DNA of 37,359 bases. Source: an uncultured Oscillospiraceae bacterium (GTDB lineage Bacteria > Bacillota > Clostridia > Oscillospirales > Oscillospiraceae). The notes below the pieces were generated by a model, which saw only the letters and a program-made list of their open reading frames with translations, made no database searches and was not told the origin of the DNA. Position 1 is the first letter of the stretch. Each line of letters opens with the position of its first letter. The translations under genes and the position numbers were made by a program. The stretch spans positions 1 to 37,359 of the forward strand of contig CALXGH010000068.1 of NCBI GenBank assembly GCA_944387845.1, in the 5' to 3' direction. Below are positions 15,735 to 23,860 of the stretch, piece by piece.

Positions 15735-16232
15735 ATGCGTTTAAACCTTAGAGAAATTATAAACATTCCAGGCGGGAAAGTCAGCTTTGACTATGAGCCG
15801 GACATCAGCGATATGAGCTTTGACTCTGTGCTGAGTTTTAGAACTCCACTGAGGGCCAAAGGCCACATTGAAAATGAGGCCGGCGTCCTTCTTTTAAAGG
15901 CCGAGCTTTCTGCGGACCTTGTCTGCCAGTGCGCCAGATGTTTAAAAGAGTTTGAAAAGCATATTGGATTTCATACTGAAGCCGTAATTGCAGAAGAAGT
16001 GCAGGATGAGGATAACCCCGATATATATCTTCTTGAGGGAGATTATGTAGATGTGGACGAGGTGATCGTAACTGCCTTCGTCCTGAATATAGATCAGAGA
16101 TTCCTATGTAAGGAAGACTGCAAGGGTCTCTGCCCAAAATGCGGAAAAAATCTAAACGACGGACCTTGCGACTGCAAGGGAGAAACCGATCCCAGGCTGG
16201 CAGTTTTAAGTCAGCTCCTGGAAAAAGAGTAA
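15735..16232 (+). CDS. yceD: YceD family (DUF177) protein, putative metal-binding rRNA accumulation factor
   Basis: 165 residues from the ATG at 15735, with GAGGTG 4 bp upstream. The in-frame GTG at 15723 overlaps that RBS and is rejected. The family is linked to 23S rRNA accumulation and is almost always encoded directly before rpmF, as here. Cysteine clusters C64/C66/C69 and C125/C129/C133/C136/C145/C147 probably bind zinc. The acidic middle part, ending ILNIDQRFLC-like, is typical. It shares an operon with rpmF, 15 bp downstream, driven by the consensus promoter. The usual following genes plsX and acpP are absent. Confidence 0.92.
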   Translation: MRLNLREIINIPGGKVSFDYEPDISDMSFDSVLSFRTPLRAKGHIENEAGVLLLKAELSADLVCQCARCLKEFEKHIGFHTEAVIAEEVQDEDNPDIYLLEGDYVDVDEVIVTAFVLNIDQRFLCKEDCKGLCPKCGKNLNDGPCDCKGETDPRLAVLSQLLEKE

Positions 16233-16247
16233 ACAGGAGGTGTCGAA

Positions 16248-16436
16248 ATGGCGGTTCCAAAGAGGAAAACTTCAAAGGCAAGACGTGATAAGAGACGTAA
16301 TGCACACTGGAAGCTGGCAGCCCCGAATCTCGTGGCTTGTCCAAAGTGCGGCGCACTTCGTCTTCCACATAGAGCATGCAGGCAGTGCGGCACATACAAC
16401 GCTCGTGTTGTAGTTGCATCTTCCGATGCTGAGTAA
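16248..16436 (+). CDS. rpmF: 50S ribosomal protein L32, zinc-binding form
   Basis: 62-residue large-subunit protein. The N-terminus [20 protein letters not shown] is diagnostic. A zinc ribbon is formed by Cys31, Cys34, Cys44 and Cys47 (CPKC...CRQC), so this is the zinc-requiring paralogue type. AGGAGG with short spacing precedes the ATG. It is the second gene of the yceD-rpmF operon and is followed by a hairpin that may be the terminator. Confidence 0.97.
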   Translation: MAVPKRKTSKARRDKRRNAHWKLAAPNLVACPKCGALRLPHRACRQCGTYNARVVVASSDAE

Positions 16437-16454
16437 TTACAGGTTAAATTAGAT

Positions 16455-16484
16455 TAGAGGGAGTCTTGATCTCCCTCTATTTCT
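16455..16484 (+). terminator. probable terminator after rpmF
   Basis: A perfect 9-bp stem (TAGAGGGAG / CTCCCTCTA) with a 7-nt loop is followed by a short T-rich stretch interrupted by C and A. The weak T-tract may allow read-through into the DUF512 gene, whose RBS is only 12 bp further on. Confidence 0.6.
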
Positions 16485-16505
16485 ATAATCGGAGGTTTGA
16501 GGGAT

Positions 16506-17813
16506 ATGTCATCAGTTATTAAAAGCATAGACAGAGGCTCCCCAGCGTCAAGGTCCATTCTGAGGCCTGGCGATGAGCTCCTCTCAATAAACGGAAGCAG
16601 GATAATTGACGTTCTGGACTATAAGTATTACTCATACGACCCGGTTCTGAGGATAAACGCCAAGACACCTGAGGGAAAGTTCAAGGTCCTCATGGTGAAA
16701 AAGGCGGAAGGTGAGGATTTGGGCATAGATTTTGAGAACTATCTTATGGACAAAATGCACCACTGCGCCAACAACTGCATTTTCTGCTTTGTTGACCAGA
16801 TGCCTGAGGGCATGAGGGACACCCTTTATTTTAAAGACGATGACGCAAGAATGAGCTTCCTTATGGGAAACTACATCACTCTCACAAACCTTACAGACAG
16901 GGAAGTTGAGAGGATAATCCAGCTTAAAATAAGCCCTATAAACATATCCGTCCACTCCACTGACCCGGCTCTGCGGAGCATGATGTTAGGCCACAGAAAC
17001 GGCGGCAGGGGAATTGAGATAATGCGACGTTTTGCGGAAAACGACATTATAATGAACTGCCAGATCGTTTGCTGCCCGGGCATAAACGACGGGGAAAACC
17101 TTTTAAAGACAATGACTGACCTTGAAGAAATGCACAGAGGGGTAAAGAGCGTGGCTATCGTCCCTGTGGGTCTTACAAAATTCCGCCAGGGCCTTTATGA
17201 ACTTAAGCCATTTACCCGTGATGAGGCCAGAGAAACTATTAAAATGGTTGAAGATTTCAGCCGGAAGTGCCTTGAAAAGCACGGCAGCAGGATCTTTTTC
17301 TGCTCGGACGAGCTTTATATAAAAGCTGAGTATGAGCTGCCGCCGGACGAGTTTTATGAGGACTATCCTCAGTTTGAAAACGGCGTCGGCATGATGAGGC
17401 TGCTTATAACTGAGTTTGAGTCGGCGCTGAAAATGGCAAAAAGCGCGTCAGAGGAGCCGTTTTGCATCGCAACCGGCGTGGCGGCGGCGCCATTTTTACA
17501 GTCTCTTTATGATACGGCCAAAGAGAAATTCCCGTCTCTTGACGGAAAAGTTTACGCCATAAGAAACGAGTTTTTCGGCGAAACTATAAATGTTGCCGGG
17601 CTGATAACAGCTGGGGACATTATAAACCAGCTTAAAGATGAAAACGTGCCGGGTAGAATGCTAATACCACAGAATATGCTCCGCCACGGTGAGGGTGTAT
17701 TTCTTGACGATCTCACCCCGGAGGATGTAGGTAAAGCCCTGGGCACTAAAGTGATACCTGTTATGCAGGACGGGTTCGAGCTTTGCAAAATCATGCTGGA
17801 TACAGACATCTGA
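16506..17813 (+). CDS. DUF512 protein: PDZ-like domain fused to a putative radical-SAM/Fe-S domain
   Basis: 435 residues from the ATG at 16506, with GGAGG 10 bp upstream. A TTG nine bases earlier is in frame but touches the RBS. The N-terminal 65 residues form a PDZ-like fold (RGSPASRSILRPGDELLSING). The core holds Cys87, Cys91 and Cys94 in CANNCIFCFVDQMPEGMR, a CxxxCxxC cluster site as in radical-SAM enzymes, then NYITLTNLTDREVERI and SPINISVHSTDP. The C-terminal half (DUF512 proper) contains CPGINDGENL and VPVGLTKFR. No reaction has been established for the family to my knowledge. It is encoded just upstream of der, a frequent arrangement in Clostridia, which suggests a link to ribosome or RNA maturation. 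Confidence 0.88.
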   Translation: MSSVIKSIDRGSPASRSILRPGDELLSINGSRIIDVLDYKYYSYDPVLRINAKTPEGKFKVLMVKKAEGEDLGIDFENYLMDKMHHCANNCIFCFVDQMPEGMRDTLYFKDDDARMSFLMGNYITLTNLTDREVERIIQLKISPINISVHSTDPALRSMMLGHRNGGRGIEIMRRFAENDIIMNCQIVCCPGINDGENLLKTMTDLEEMHRGVKSVAIVPVGLTKFRQGLYELKPFTRDEARETIKMVEDFSRKCLEKHGSRIFFCSDELYIKAEYELPPDEFYEDYPQFENGVGMMRLLITEFESALKMAKSASEEPFCIATGVAAAPFLQSLYDTAKEKFPSLDGKVYAIRNEFFGETINVAGLITAGDIINQLKDENVPGRMLIPQNMLRHGEGVFLDDLTPEDVGKALGTKVIPVMQDGFELCKIMLDTDI

Positions 17814-17909
17814 TAAAAACTGAGAATATATTCGTAAGAGAGTTTAAATATAAAATCCCTTATTGCCGCGGAGGGGGTTTGCAAAAACGCGGCGGAACGG
17901 AGGTATAAC

Positions 17910-19241
17910 ATGTCAAAACCACTTATAGCCATAGTTGGAAGGCCAAATGTTGGTAAGAGTCTGCTTTTCAACAGGCTTATCGGCCAGCGCCTTTCAATAG
18001 TTGAGGATACCCCCGGCGTTACAAGAGACAGGATATACGGCCAGTCCGACTGGAACGGCAGGGTTTTCGACATTGTGGACACCGGCGGTATTGAGCCGAA
18101 CACCGACAGTGAGATTCTGCTTTTCATGCGCCAGCAGGCACAGCTTGCAATAGACATGGCGGACGTAATAATCCTTGTTACAGATATCAAAACCGGCGTT
18201 ACAGCTCCGGATATGGAGATAGCGAACATGCTTTTGAAATCCAAAAAGCCTGTTGTGCTAGCGGTAAACAAGATGGACTCCGTAGGTAAGGTGAACCCGG
18301 ATATATATGAGTTTTACAATCTGGGCCTTGGGGACCCAATCGCAGTGTCCGCAGTACATGGACACGGAACAGGTGATCTTCTGGACGCATGCCTTGAGTA
18401 TTTCCCGCCCAAGGAAGAGTCCGAGGATGCGGAGGATGACGACACAATTAAAGTCGCCCTTATAGGAAAGCCGAACGTTGGCAAGTCATCCATGATAAAT
18501 AAGATTTTGGGTGAAAAGCGTGTTATCGTCAGCGATATTGCCGGCACAACAAGAGACGCCATCGACTCAAGATTTGAAAACGACAAAGGCAAGTATATCT
18601 TCATCGACACTGCCGGGATACGGAAAAAGTCCAAGGTTGACGACAGGATAGAGAAGTTTTCAGTAATGCGCGCCCAGAACGCCATAGACAGGGCGGATGT
18701 GTGCGTAATTATGATAGACGGCAGAGACGGCGTAACGGAGCAGGACACTAAAATCGCCGGACTTGCCCATGAAGCAGGTAAAGCCTGCATAATCGTTGTA
18801 AACAAGTGGGACCTTGTGGAAAAAGACGGCAAGACCATGGACAAAATGCGTGAGGATATAAGACGTGATCTTATCTTCATGACTTATGCTCCTGTACTTT
18901 TCACCTCAGCCATGACAGGCCAGAGGGTGGACAGGCTCTTTGAGCTTATAAATTACGTCTACGACCAGGCATCCATGCGTATTACAACCGGCATGCTCAA
19001 TAACGTTTTGGCCGATGCCCAGGCAAGGGTGCAGCCACCAACGGACAAGGGCAAGAGACTGAAGATTTACTACATGACCCAGACCGGCATAAGACCGCCG
19101 AATTTCGTCATTTTCTGCAACGACGCCGCCCTATTCCATTTCTCATACCAGAGGTATCTTGAAAACCAGATTAGAGGGGTTTTCGGCCTTGAGGGAACGC
19201 CCATCAGAATGGTAATAAGGCAGAAGGGCGACAAGGAATAG
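17910..19241 (+). CDS. der: ribosome assembly GTPase Der (EngA)
   Basis: 443-residue essential GTPase with two tandem G domains and a C-terminal KH-like domain that acts in late 50S assembly. The first P-loop is GRPNVGKS (residues 10-17) with DTGG and NKMD. The second is GKPNVGKSS (near residue 186) with DTAG and NKWD. An acidic linker (EESEDAEDDD) joins them. The C-terminal region QARVQPPTDKGKRLKIYYMTQ is standard. CGGAGG lies 8 bp before the ATG. A 96-bp gap follows the DUF512 gene without a clear terminator, so co-transcription is likely. plsY and gpsA, which follow der in many Firmicutes, are missing. Confidence 0.97.
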   Translation: MSKPLIAIVGRPNVGKSLLFNRLIGQRLSIVEDTPGVTRDRIYGQSDWNGRVFDIVDTGGIEPNTDSEILLFMRQQAQLAIDMADVIILVTDIKTGVTAPDMEIANMLLKSKKPVVLAVNKMDSVGKVNPDIYEFYNLGLGDPIAVSAVHGHGTGDLLDACLEYFPPKEESEDAEDDDTIKVALIGKPNVGKSSMINKILGEKRVIVSDIAGTTRDAIDSRFENDKGKYIFIDTAGIRKKSKVDDRIEKFSVMRAQNAIDRADVCVIMIDGRDGVTEQDTKIAGLAHEAGKACIIVVNKWDLVEKDGKTMDKMREDIRRDLIFMTYAPVLFTSAMTGQRVDRLFELINYVYDQASMRITTGMLNNVLADAQARVQPPTDKGKRLKIYYMTQTGIRPPNFVIFCNDAALFHFSYQRYLENQIRGVFGLEGTPIRMVIRQKGDKE

Positions 19242-19283
19242 ACGACGGCCCAGAGCAGAATGCGAAAAAAGACAAAATGAAAA

Positions 19284-19308
19284 ACTCCGGCATTGCCGGA
19301 GTTTTTTT
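19284..19308 (+). terminator. rho-independent terminator after der
   Basis: An 8-bp stem (ACTCCGGC / GCCGGAGT) with a 3-nt loop, extended by flanking A/T pairs and followed by T residues. Its T-tract merges with the first partial unit of the tandem repeat. Confidence 0.9.
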
Positions 19309-19490
19309 GCTGCGATGATTTAAGTTTATGTGTTTTGCTGCAAAGTTTTAGCTTTATGTGTGCTTACTGCGGAGTTTTAGGTTTATGTGTTTTTGCTGCG
19401 AAGTTTTAGGCTTCTGCGCTCTTACTGCGGAGCTTTAAGTTTCTGGGTTTTTACTGCGGAGTTTTAAGTTTATGTGTTTTGGCTGCTTTT
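19304..19490. repeat. 29-bp minisatellite, about six and a half units
   Basis: Five consecutive units begin at 19321 (28 bp), 19349, 19378, 19407 and 19436 (29 bp each). A partial unit precedes them (19304-19320) and another follows (19465-19490). The consensus is TAAGTTTATGTGTTTTTACT followed by GCGGAGTTT. Units are imperfect, with mostly T/C and A/G changes. A period of 29 is not a multiple of three, there is no ORF, and no unique spacers separate the units, so it is neither coding nor CRISPR. It fills most of the gap between the der and rpmB terminators. Confidence 0.88.
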
Positions 19491-19542
19491 GTCATTTTAT
19501 CCAAGTCCCCGGAGCATTTTTGCGCCGGGGCGAAGTTTTAGG

Positions 19543-19576
19543 AAAAATAAAAATGTCCGCATTTTATGCGGACATT
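19543..19576 (-). terminator. rho-independent terminator of rpmB
   Basis: A perfect 11-bp stem (AATGTCCGCAT and its complement, 3-nt loop, 19552-19576) is followed on the minus strand by a T-rich tract (19551-19543). A second GC hairpin (CCCCGG/CCGGGG) lies at 19507-19530. Confidence 0.88.
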
Positions 19577-19600
19577 CATTTGTAATATATTGCAGACCAC

Positions 19601-19789
19601 TTAAACAGCACGGGTTACCTTGCCGCTGCGGAGGCATCTTGTACAAACATATACGTGGCGAGGAGAGCCGTCAACAATAGCCTTAACACGCTTTACGTTA
19701 GGTTTCCATGTACGGTTGCTGCGTCTGTGAGAGTGGCTCACCTTGATACCGAAAGCAACATCTTTATTACAAAATTCACATTTAGCCAT
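19601..19789 (-). CDS. rpmB: 50S ribosomal protein L28, zinc-binding form
   Basis: 62 residues from the ATG at 19787-19789, which has a near-perfect AAGGAGGTG 6 bp upstream. The nine-residue upstream extension is rejected because it spans the RBS. The family pattern GIKVSHSHRRSNRTWKPN is clear. Cys4, Cys7, Cys49 and Cys52 form the zinc site, so as with L32 here the Cys-plus form is used. The gene is monocistronic on the minus strand between two convergent or divergent neighbours. Confidence 0.97.
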   Translation of the reverse strand: MAKCEFCNKDVAFGIKVSHSHRRSNRTWKPNVKRVKAIVDGSPRHVYVCTRCLRSGKVTRAV

Positions 19790-19844
19790 CTGCTGCACCT
19801 CCTTATAAGTAGGCATAAATAACCATTAATTAAACAGCTTTATT

Positions 19845-19873
19845 ATAATAGCAGAACGTGGGGAAAAATGCAA
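19845..19873 (-). promoter_or_regulatory. promoter of rpmB
   Basis: On the minus strand TTGCAT (19873-19868), a 17-nt spacer and TATTAT (19850-19845). The -35 is weak beyond TTG. An overlapping TATAAT three bases downstream could serve instead. Confidence 0.5.
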
Positions 19874-20035
19874 GAACTTTTTTCAAAAATATATAAAAAT
19901 ATCCGAAAAATATGACAGCCCGCCGGAGCTTTTGGCTATTAAAGCCTTTCAATGAATGTACGGAATAATGTATTATATAGGAATAGAAATTTCGCGTTAT
20001 TAAAAAACGGCCCATGCCGTATTTCGGAGGCGGAA

Positions 20036-20980
20036 ATGGAAAACGTATACAGCGTAAAATTAAAAGTAGTTGTTGAGACCATGGGTCTTGAAATTATACA
20101 CAGGGCGACGGACTATGATGACAAGCTCATCACCACCGCCAGAATGAACCGCCCCGGCCTTCAGTTTGCCGGGTACTATGAGCATTTTACCCAGGAGCGT
20201 ATTCAGCTTGTGGGCAAAATGGAAATGGACTATTTAAACCAGCTTTCAAGCGAGGAGAAATTTCAGAAATATGCCGATCTTATGCTGACAAAAGTGCCTG
20301 CTATAATCTTCTGCCACGGCACGACGGCTGATGAGGAGTGCATTGAGGCCGCCAGGGAGTTTAATGTTACAATTCTTGAATCAAGCCTTGACACCTCAGA
20401 GACAATGAACAATATTATTGAGATTTTAAACGTATATCTTGCTCCAAGAGTAACAAGACACGGCGTTTTTGTGGAAATCTACGGCGAAGGCGTCCTTATT
20501 CTTGGGGACAGCGGTATCGGAAAAAGCGAGGCGGCTATTGAGCTTATAAAGCGCGGCCACAGGCTTGTCGCCGACGACGCTGTTGAGATAAGAAGAAGAG
20601 ACTCAAGAACACTGGTAGGACAGGCGCCACGGCTCATAAGATACTACATGGAGCTGCGTGGTATCGGCGTTATAGACGTGAGAAATATTTTCGGCAGCGG
20701 CTCTGTTAAGGATATACAGCAGATTGACCTTGTTGTTAATCTCATTCAGTGGGACGGAACCCAGGTGTTTGACAGGCTGGGTACGGAGACAAAGACCACG
20801 AAGATCCTGGACGTTGAGGTGCCGGAGCTGACCATACCCGTAAGCCCGGGTAGAAATCTCGCGGTTATCCTGGAGGTTGCCGCCATGAACAACAGACAGA
20901 AAAAAATGGGCCACAACGCAGCGCTGGAATTTACGGCCCAGCTTGAGCGGTATTTTGAAAACGGCGGCACCGATTTCTGA
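20036..20980 (+). CDS. hprK: HPr kinase/phosphorylase
   Basis: 314 residues from the ATG at 20036, with CGGAGG 5 bp upstream. The 28-codon upstream extension lacks an RBS. The enzyme phosphorylates Ser46 of HPr in response to glycolytic intermediates and reverses it with phosphate, driving carbon catabolite control. Walker A GDSGIGKSEAAIEL is near residue 155. The family signature follows (QAPRLIRYYMELRGIGVIDVR). The N-terminal domain is complete and the length is standard. murB begins 19 bp after the stop. HPr itself (ptsH or crh), often in this cluster, is not in the window. Confidence 0.96.
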   Translation: MENVYSVKLKVVVETMGLEIIHRATDYDDKLITTARMNRPGLQFAGYYEHFTQERIQLVGKMEMDYLNQLSSEEKFQKYADLMLTKVPAIIFCHGTTADEECIEAAREFNVTILESSLDTSETMNNIIEILNVYLAPRVTRHGVFVEIYGEGVLILGDSGIGKSEAAIELIKRGHRLVADDAVEIRRRDSRTLVGQAPRLIRYYMELRGIGVIDVRNIFGSGSVKDIQQIDLVVNLIQWDGTQVFDRLGTETKTTKILDVEVPELTIPVSPGRNLAVILEVAAMNNRQKKMGHNAALEFTAQLERYFENGGTDF

Positions 20981-20999
20981 TCTGAAAGGCAGTGATAAA

Positions 21000-21896
21000 A
21001 TGGACATATCCGAAGTTTTGAAAACATTTGAGGATAAATTCGAAGGGACGCAGGTGCTGAGAAATGAGAAGATGAAAAACCACACCTCATTTAAAATTGG
21101 CGGCCCTGTAAAGGCTCTGGTGCTTCCAAAAAGCCCGGAGGAGCTTTTGTATCTGAAAGATATCTGCAAGGAAAACGATATTCGCTGTGAGATAATTGGA
21201 AACGGCACGAATATTCTGTTTTCCGACAAGCCTGAGGACATGATTGTTATATGTACTTTCGGCTGCATGGACAAAATAGAGCTTGCAGGGGAGAATGAAA
21301 TCTTCGCCGAGAGCGGGGCGCTTTTATCAAAAATCGCTGTTTTCGCCATGGAAAACGGCCTTGAGGGCTTTGAGTTTGCCCACGGCATACCGGGTACCCT
21401 TGGCGGCGCCGTGTTCATGAACGCCGGGGCATACGGCGGCGAGATGAAGGACGTTATAAAAACTGTTAATGCCGCCTCAGGCACATACACAAATGAAGAC
21501 TGCGATTTTTCCTACAGGCGCAGCCGGTTTTCAGCCGGCGGGGATATTATCCTTGGTGCTGTAATAAAGCTGAAACGTGGGGACCCTGAGGTCATAAAAG
21601 GGAAAATGATGGAGCTTTCGGAGAAGAGAAGATCCAGCCAGCCCCTTAATATGCCGTCGGCAGGCAGTACTTTCAAAAGACCTAAAGAGGGATATGCCGC
21701 CGCCATGATTCAGGAGGCGGGCCTGAAAGGTTATACTGTGGGCGGCGCCCAGGTGTCAGAAAAGCACGCTGGCTTTGTTGTAAATACGGGCGATGCCACA
21801 TTTGAGGACGTACTTAACCTTATGAAAGGGGTACAGGAAAAGGTAGAGGAAAAATTCGGCGTAAAACTTGAGCCGGAAGTGAGAATAATAAAGTAG
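21000..21896 (+). CDS. murB: UDP-N-acetylenolpyruvoylglucosamine reductase
   Basis: 298-residue FAD enzyme that reduces UDP-GlcNAc-enolpyruvate with NADPH to UDP-MurNAc, a committed step of peptidoglycan synthesis. The FAD-binding GNGTNILFSDK and the AHGIPGTLGGAVFMNAGAYGGE block are present. Catalytic residues are seen in PSAGSTFKRP (Ser) and LEPEVRII (Glu). Length and the absence of the extra tyrosine loop indicate a type II MurB. The start is the ATG at 21000, with a weak AAGG-type site upstream. An in-frame ATG at 20943 lies within hprK. It is co-directional with hprK and probably in the same transcript. Confidence 0.96.
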   Translation: MDISEVLKTFEDKFEGTQVLRNEKMKNHTSFKIGGPVKALVLPKSPEELLYLKDICKENDIRCEIIGNGTNILFSDKPEDMIVICTFGCMDKIELAGENEIFAESGALLSKIAVFAMENGLEGFEFAHGIPGTLGGAVFMNAGAYGGEMKDVIKTVNAASGTYTNEDCDFSYRRSRFSAGGDIILGAVIKLKRGDPEVIKGKMMELSEKRRSSQPLNMPSAGSTFKRPKEGYAAAMIQEAGLKGYTVGGAQVSEKHAGFVVNTGDATFEDVLNLMKGVQEKVEEKFGVKLEPEVRIIK

Positions 21897-21970
21897 TTTC
21901 CAGGGCCGAAGGGCGCCGGCGTGTCAGAGGGATTTTATCTCCGGCTGCCGGGAGGGCTGGAAACGTACAG

Positions 21971-22140
21971 TATAATAAAGTGAAGTCCACTCAGAAGCGG
22001 CGGGCTCTGCGGCCACGGTCTAGTCGGCGGGCTCTGCAGTGCCTGTGGGCCTGGTAGGGCATGGAATGGCTGAGCGGTCGGCGGGCTTCGTTGTGCCGAT
22101 AGGCCCGGTAGGGCCTGTGGGTACAACATTCATGCTGCGA
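21971..22140. repeat. degenerate G-rich repeats in the murB-MATE intergenic region
   Basis: The 370 bp between murB and the MATE gene contain no credible gene. At 22023 and 22077, 54 bp apart, two copies begin with GTCGGCGGGCT and continue with a similar pattern (TGCC, then GGCCTGGTAGGGC or GGCCCGGTAGGGC). A shorter related piece is near 22000. In one plus frame the repeat reads as Gly-Pro-Val-Gly, reminiscent of a collagen-like repeat, but the frame has no RBS and is broken. A TATAAT at 21971 lacks a -35 partner. Confidence 0.6.
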
Positions 22141-22266
22141 GCCGGAAAAAGGTACAATTCGACTTGGAGCGGGGCTGATATGGACTTTATGAGGCAGAAT
22201 CAATTAGCACATCAGGGCTGAAATGGCCCTTAGCATAGCATATACATACTAAGGTTGGGTAAAGAT

Positions 22267-23634
22267 ATGAACGACAAGAACAATATGACAAAAGGAAGTA
22301 TAAGAGGACATCTGCTGAGGTTCGCCTTTCCCCTTCTCATAGGCGATATCTTCCAGCAGCTATACAACACTGTGGACTCCATAATCGTGGGCCAGTTCGT
22401 CGGGGAGGAGGCCTTTGCCGCCGTGGGTATAGCCCACCCGGTAGTAAACGTGGTGCTGTACCTTATCGTGGGTATATGTGTCGGCGCTTCAGTTTTAATG
22501 TCCCAGATGTACGGGTCAGGTGATGAGGACGGGTTCCGGAGAGAAGTTTCCACAGCCTTTATTTTAGGCGGTATCGGCGCCATTGTCATCGGCGCACTGG
22601 CTGCCATATTTGTAAACCCGCTGCTCTCTGCAATCGAGACCCCGGCAGAGCTTATGGCGGAGACCAGGACATACCTTCTTGTTATTTTTGCAGGCCTTAT
22701 TTTCACATTTTTATACAATATTTACTCGGCAGCCTTCAGAGCTATAGGAAACGCCAAGGCAAGCCTTTCCTTTCTCATATTCTCGTCCATAGCAAATGTA
22801 TTTCTTGACCTTCTCTTTGTAGTGGTATTTAAAATGGGCGTTGCAGGCGCCGCCGTGGCTACGGTAATCGCCCAGGCTATGTCCGTTGTGCTGTGCGTAA
22901 TTTACAGCAGGAAAAAGATACCGATACTCTCACTGAAGATCAGCGAAATGAGAATAGACAAGTCCCTTGTTGTAAGGACATTTCAGTGCAGCTGGGGCGC
23001 CGCCATTCAGCAGGCATCGCTGCACATCGGCGTTCTGCTTCTGCAGAGGGCAATCAACACCCAGGGCACATCGGCAATCGCAGCATACGCGGCGGTCAGC
23101 CGTCTTGACGCATTTGTGCTCCTTGGCAATTTCAGCATATCAAACGCCATGACCACATTCATCGCCCAGAACATGGGCGCTGGGGAGTATGACAGGATAC
23201 GCAAGGGCTTCCACATGGGAAGGGTCATGCTCCTTATATACTGCGCCTGCGCCTGTCTTTTTGTAACAATCTTCAAAGAGGGGCTCATATCCCTGTTTTT
23301 GGAGGAAAACAGCGCAAGGGTCGTGGAGCTTGGTGTTGCATACTACTATGTAATGGCGCCGGCGTATCTGCTGGCGGCGCTGGGCGACTCATGCCAGGGC
23401 TATTTCAGAGGTATGAGCCGGTTTGACGAGACACTTATCGTTACAATAATGCAGATTATAATCCGTGTGTCCCTTACATATCTTCTTGTGGGAAGATTTG
23501 TTGTCCAGGCGGTGGCCATCGCCACGGCAACAGGCTGGGCGACCCTTGTTATACTCAGCAGTATCTGGCAGTTTATGCACATGAAAAACCTTGAAAAATA
23601 CGGCGTTAAAAAGCCAAGACGGGCCAAGGCTTAG
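22267..23634 (+). CDS. MATE family multidrug/Na+ antiporter
   Basis: 455-residue polytopic membrane protein with about 12 helices in two related halves. The N-terminal half begins FAFPLLIGDIFQQLYNTVDSIIVGQFVG, typical of the NorM/DinF superfamily. The second half opens with the AQNMGAGEYDRIRKG motif seen in MATE proteins. It would expel a cationic drug or metabolite using a Na+ or H+ gradient. The ATG at 22267 is chosen, although its ribosome site is weak; a TTG at 22255 is also possible. It sits between murB and rapZ with large gaps on both sides (370 and 226 bp), so it appears to have been inserted into a normally compact cluster. Confidence 0.9.
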   Translation: MNDKNNMTKGSIRGHLLRFAFPLLIGDIFQQLYNTVDSIIVGQFVGEEAFAAVGIAHPVVNVVLYLIVGICVGASVLMSQMYGSGDEDGFRREVSTAFILGGIGAIVIGALAAIFVNPLLSAIETPAELMAETRTYLLVIFAGLIFTFLYNIYSAAFRAIGNAKASLSFLIFSSIANVFLDLLFVVVFKMGVAGAAVATVIAQAMSVVLCVIYSRKKIPILSLKISEMRIDKSLVVRTFQCSWGAAIQQASLHIGVLLLQRAINTQGTSAIAAYAAVSRLDAFVLLGNFSISNAMTTFIAQNMGAGEYDRIRKGFHMGRVMLLIYCACACLFVTIFKEGLISLFLEENSARVVELGVAYYYVMAPAYLLAALGDSCQGYFRGMSRFDETLIVTIMQIIIRVSLTYLLVGRFVVQAVAIATATGWATLVILSSIWQFMHMKNLEKYGVKKPRRAKA

Positions 23635-23860
23635 AAGGGTCCCATGCCCGGAGGGGAGAAGAAAATACCACTAGTGCGCCGGGATTTTGTAAAGTATCCG
23701 GCGGTAGGGAGAAAGCGTCCATGCTATGACCGGGATAAAACATCCAGGCTGTAAGATGAATTATTGCGGACGGAAAATACATAAACCGGCGTGAAATACC
23801 ATGCCGGAGACAAACAGTGCCGGAAGGGCGCTTAAAATACATTTAAAGAGGAGGAAGTTT

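Noticed and set aside
19304-19490. Possible CRISPR array
   Set aside because: The 29-bp units are directly adjacent with no unique spacers, and no cas genes are present.
22039-22221. Short collagen-like ORF upstream of the MATE gene
   Set aside because: It has a Gly-Pro-Val-Gly patch but no RBS, no continued triplet pattern, and comes from degenerate DNA repeats.
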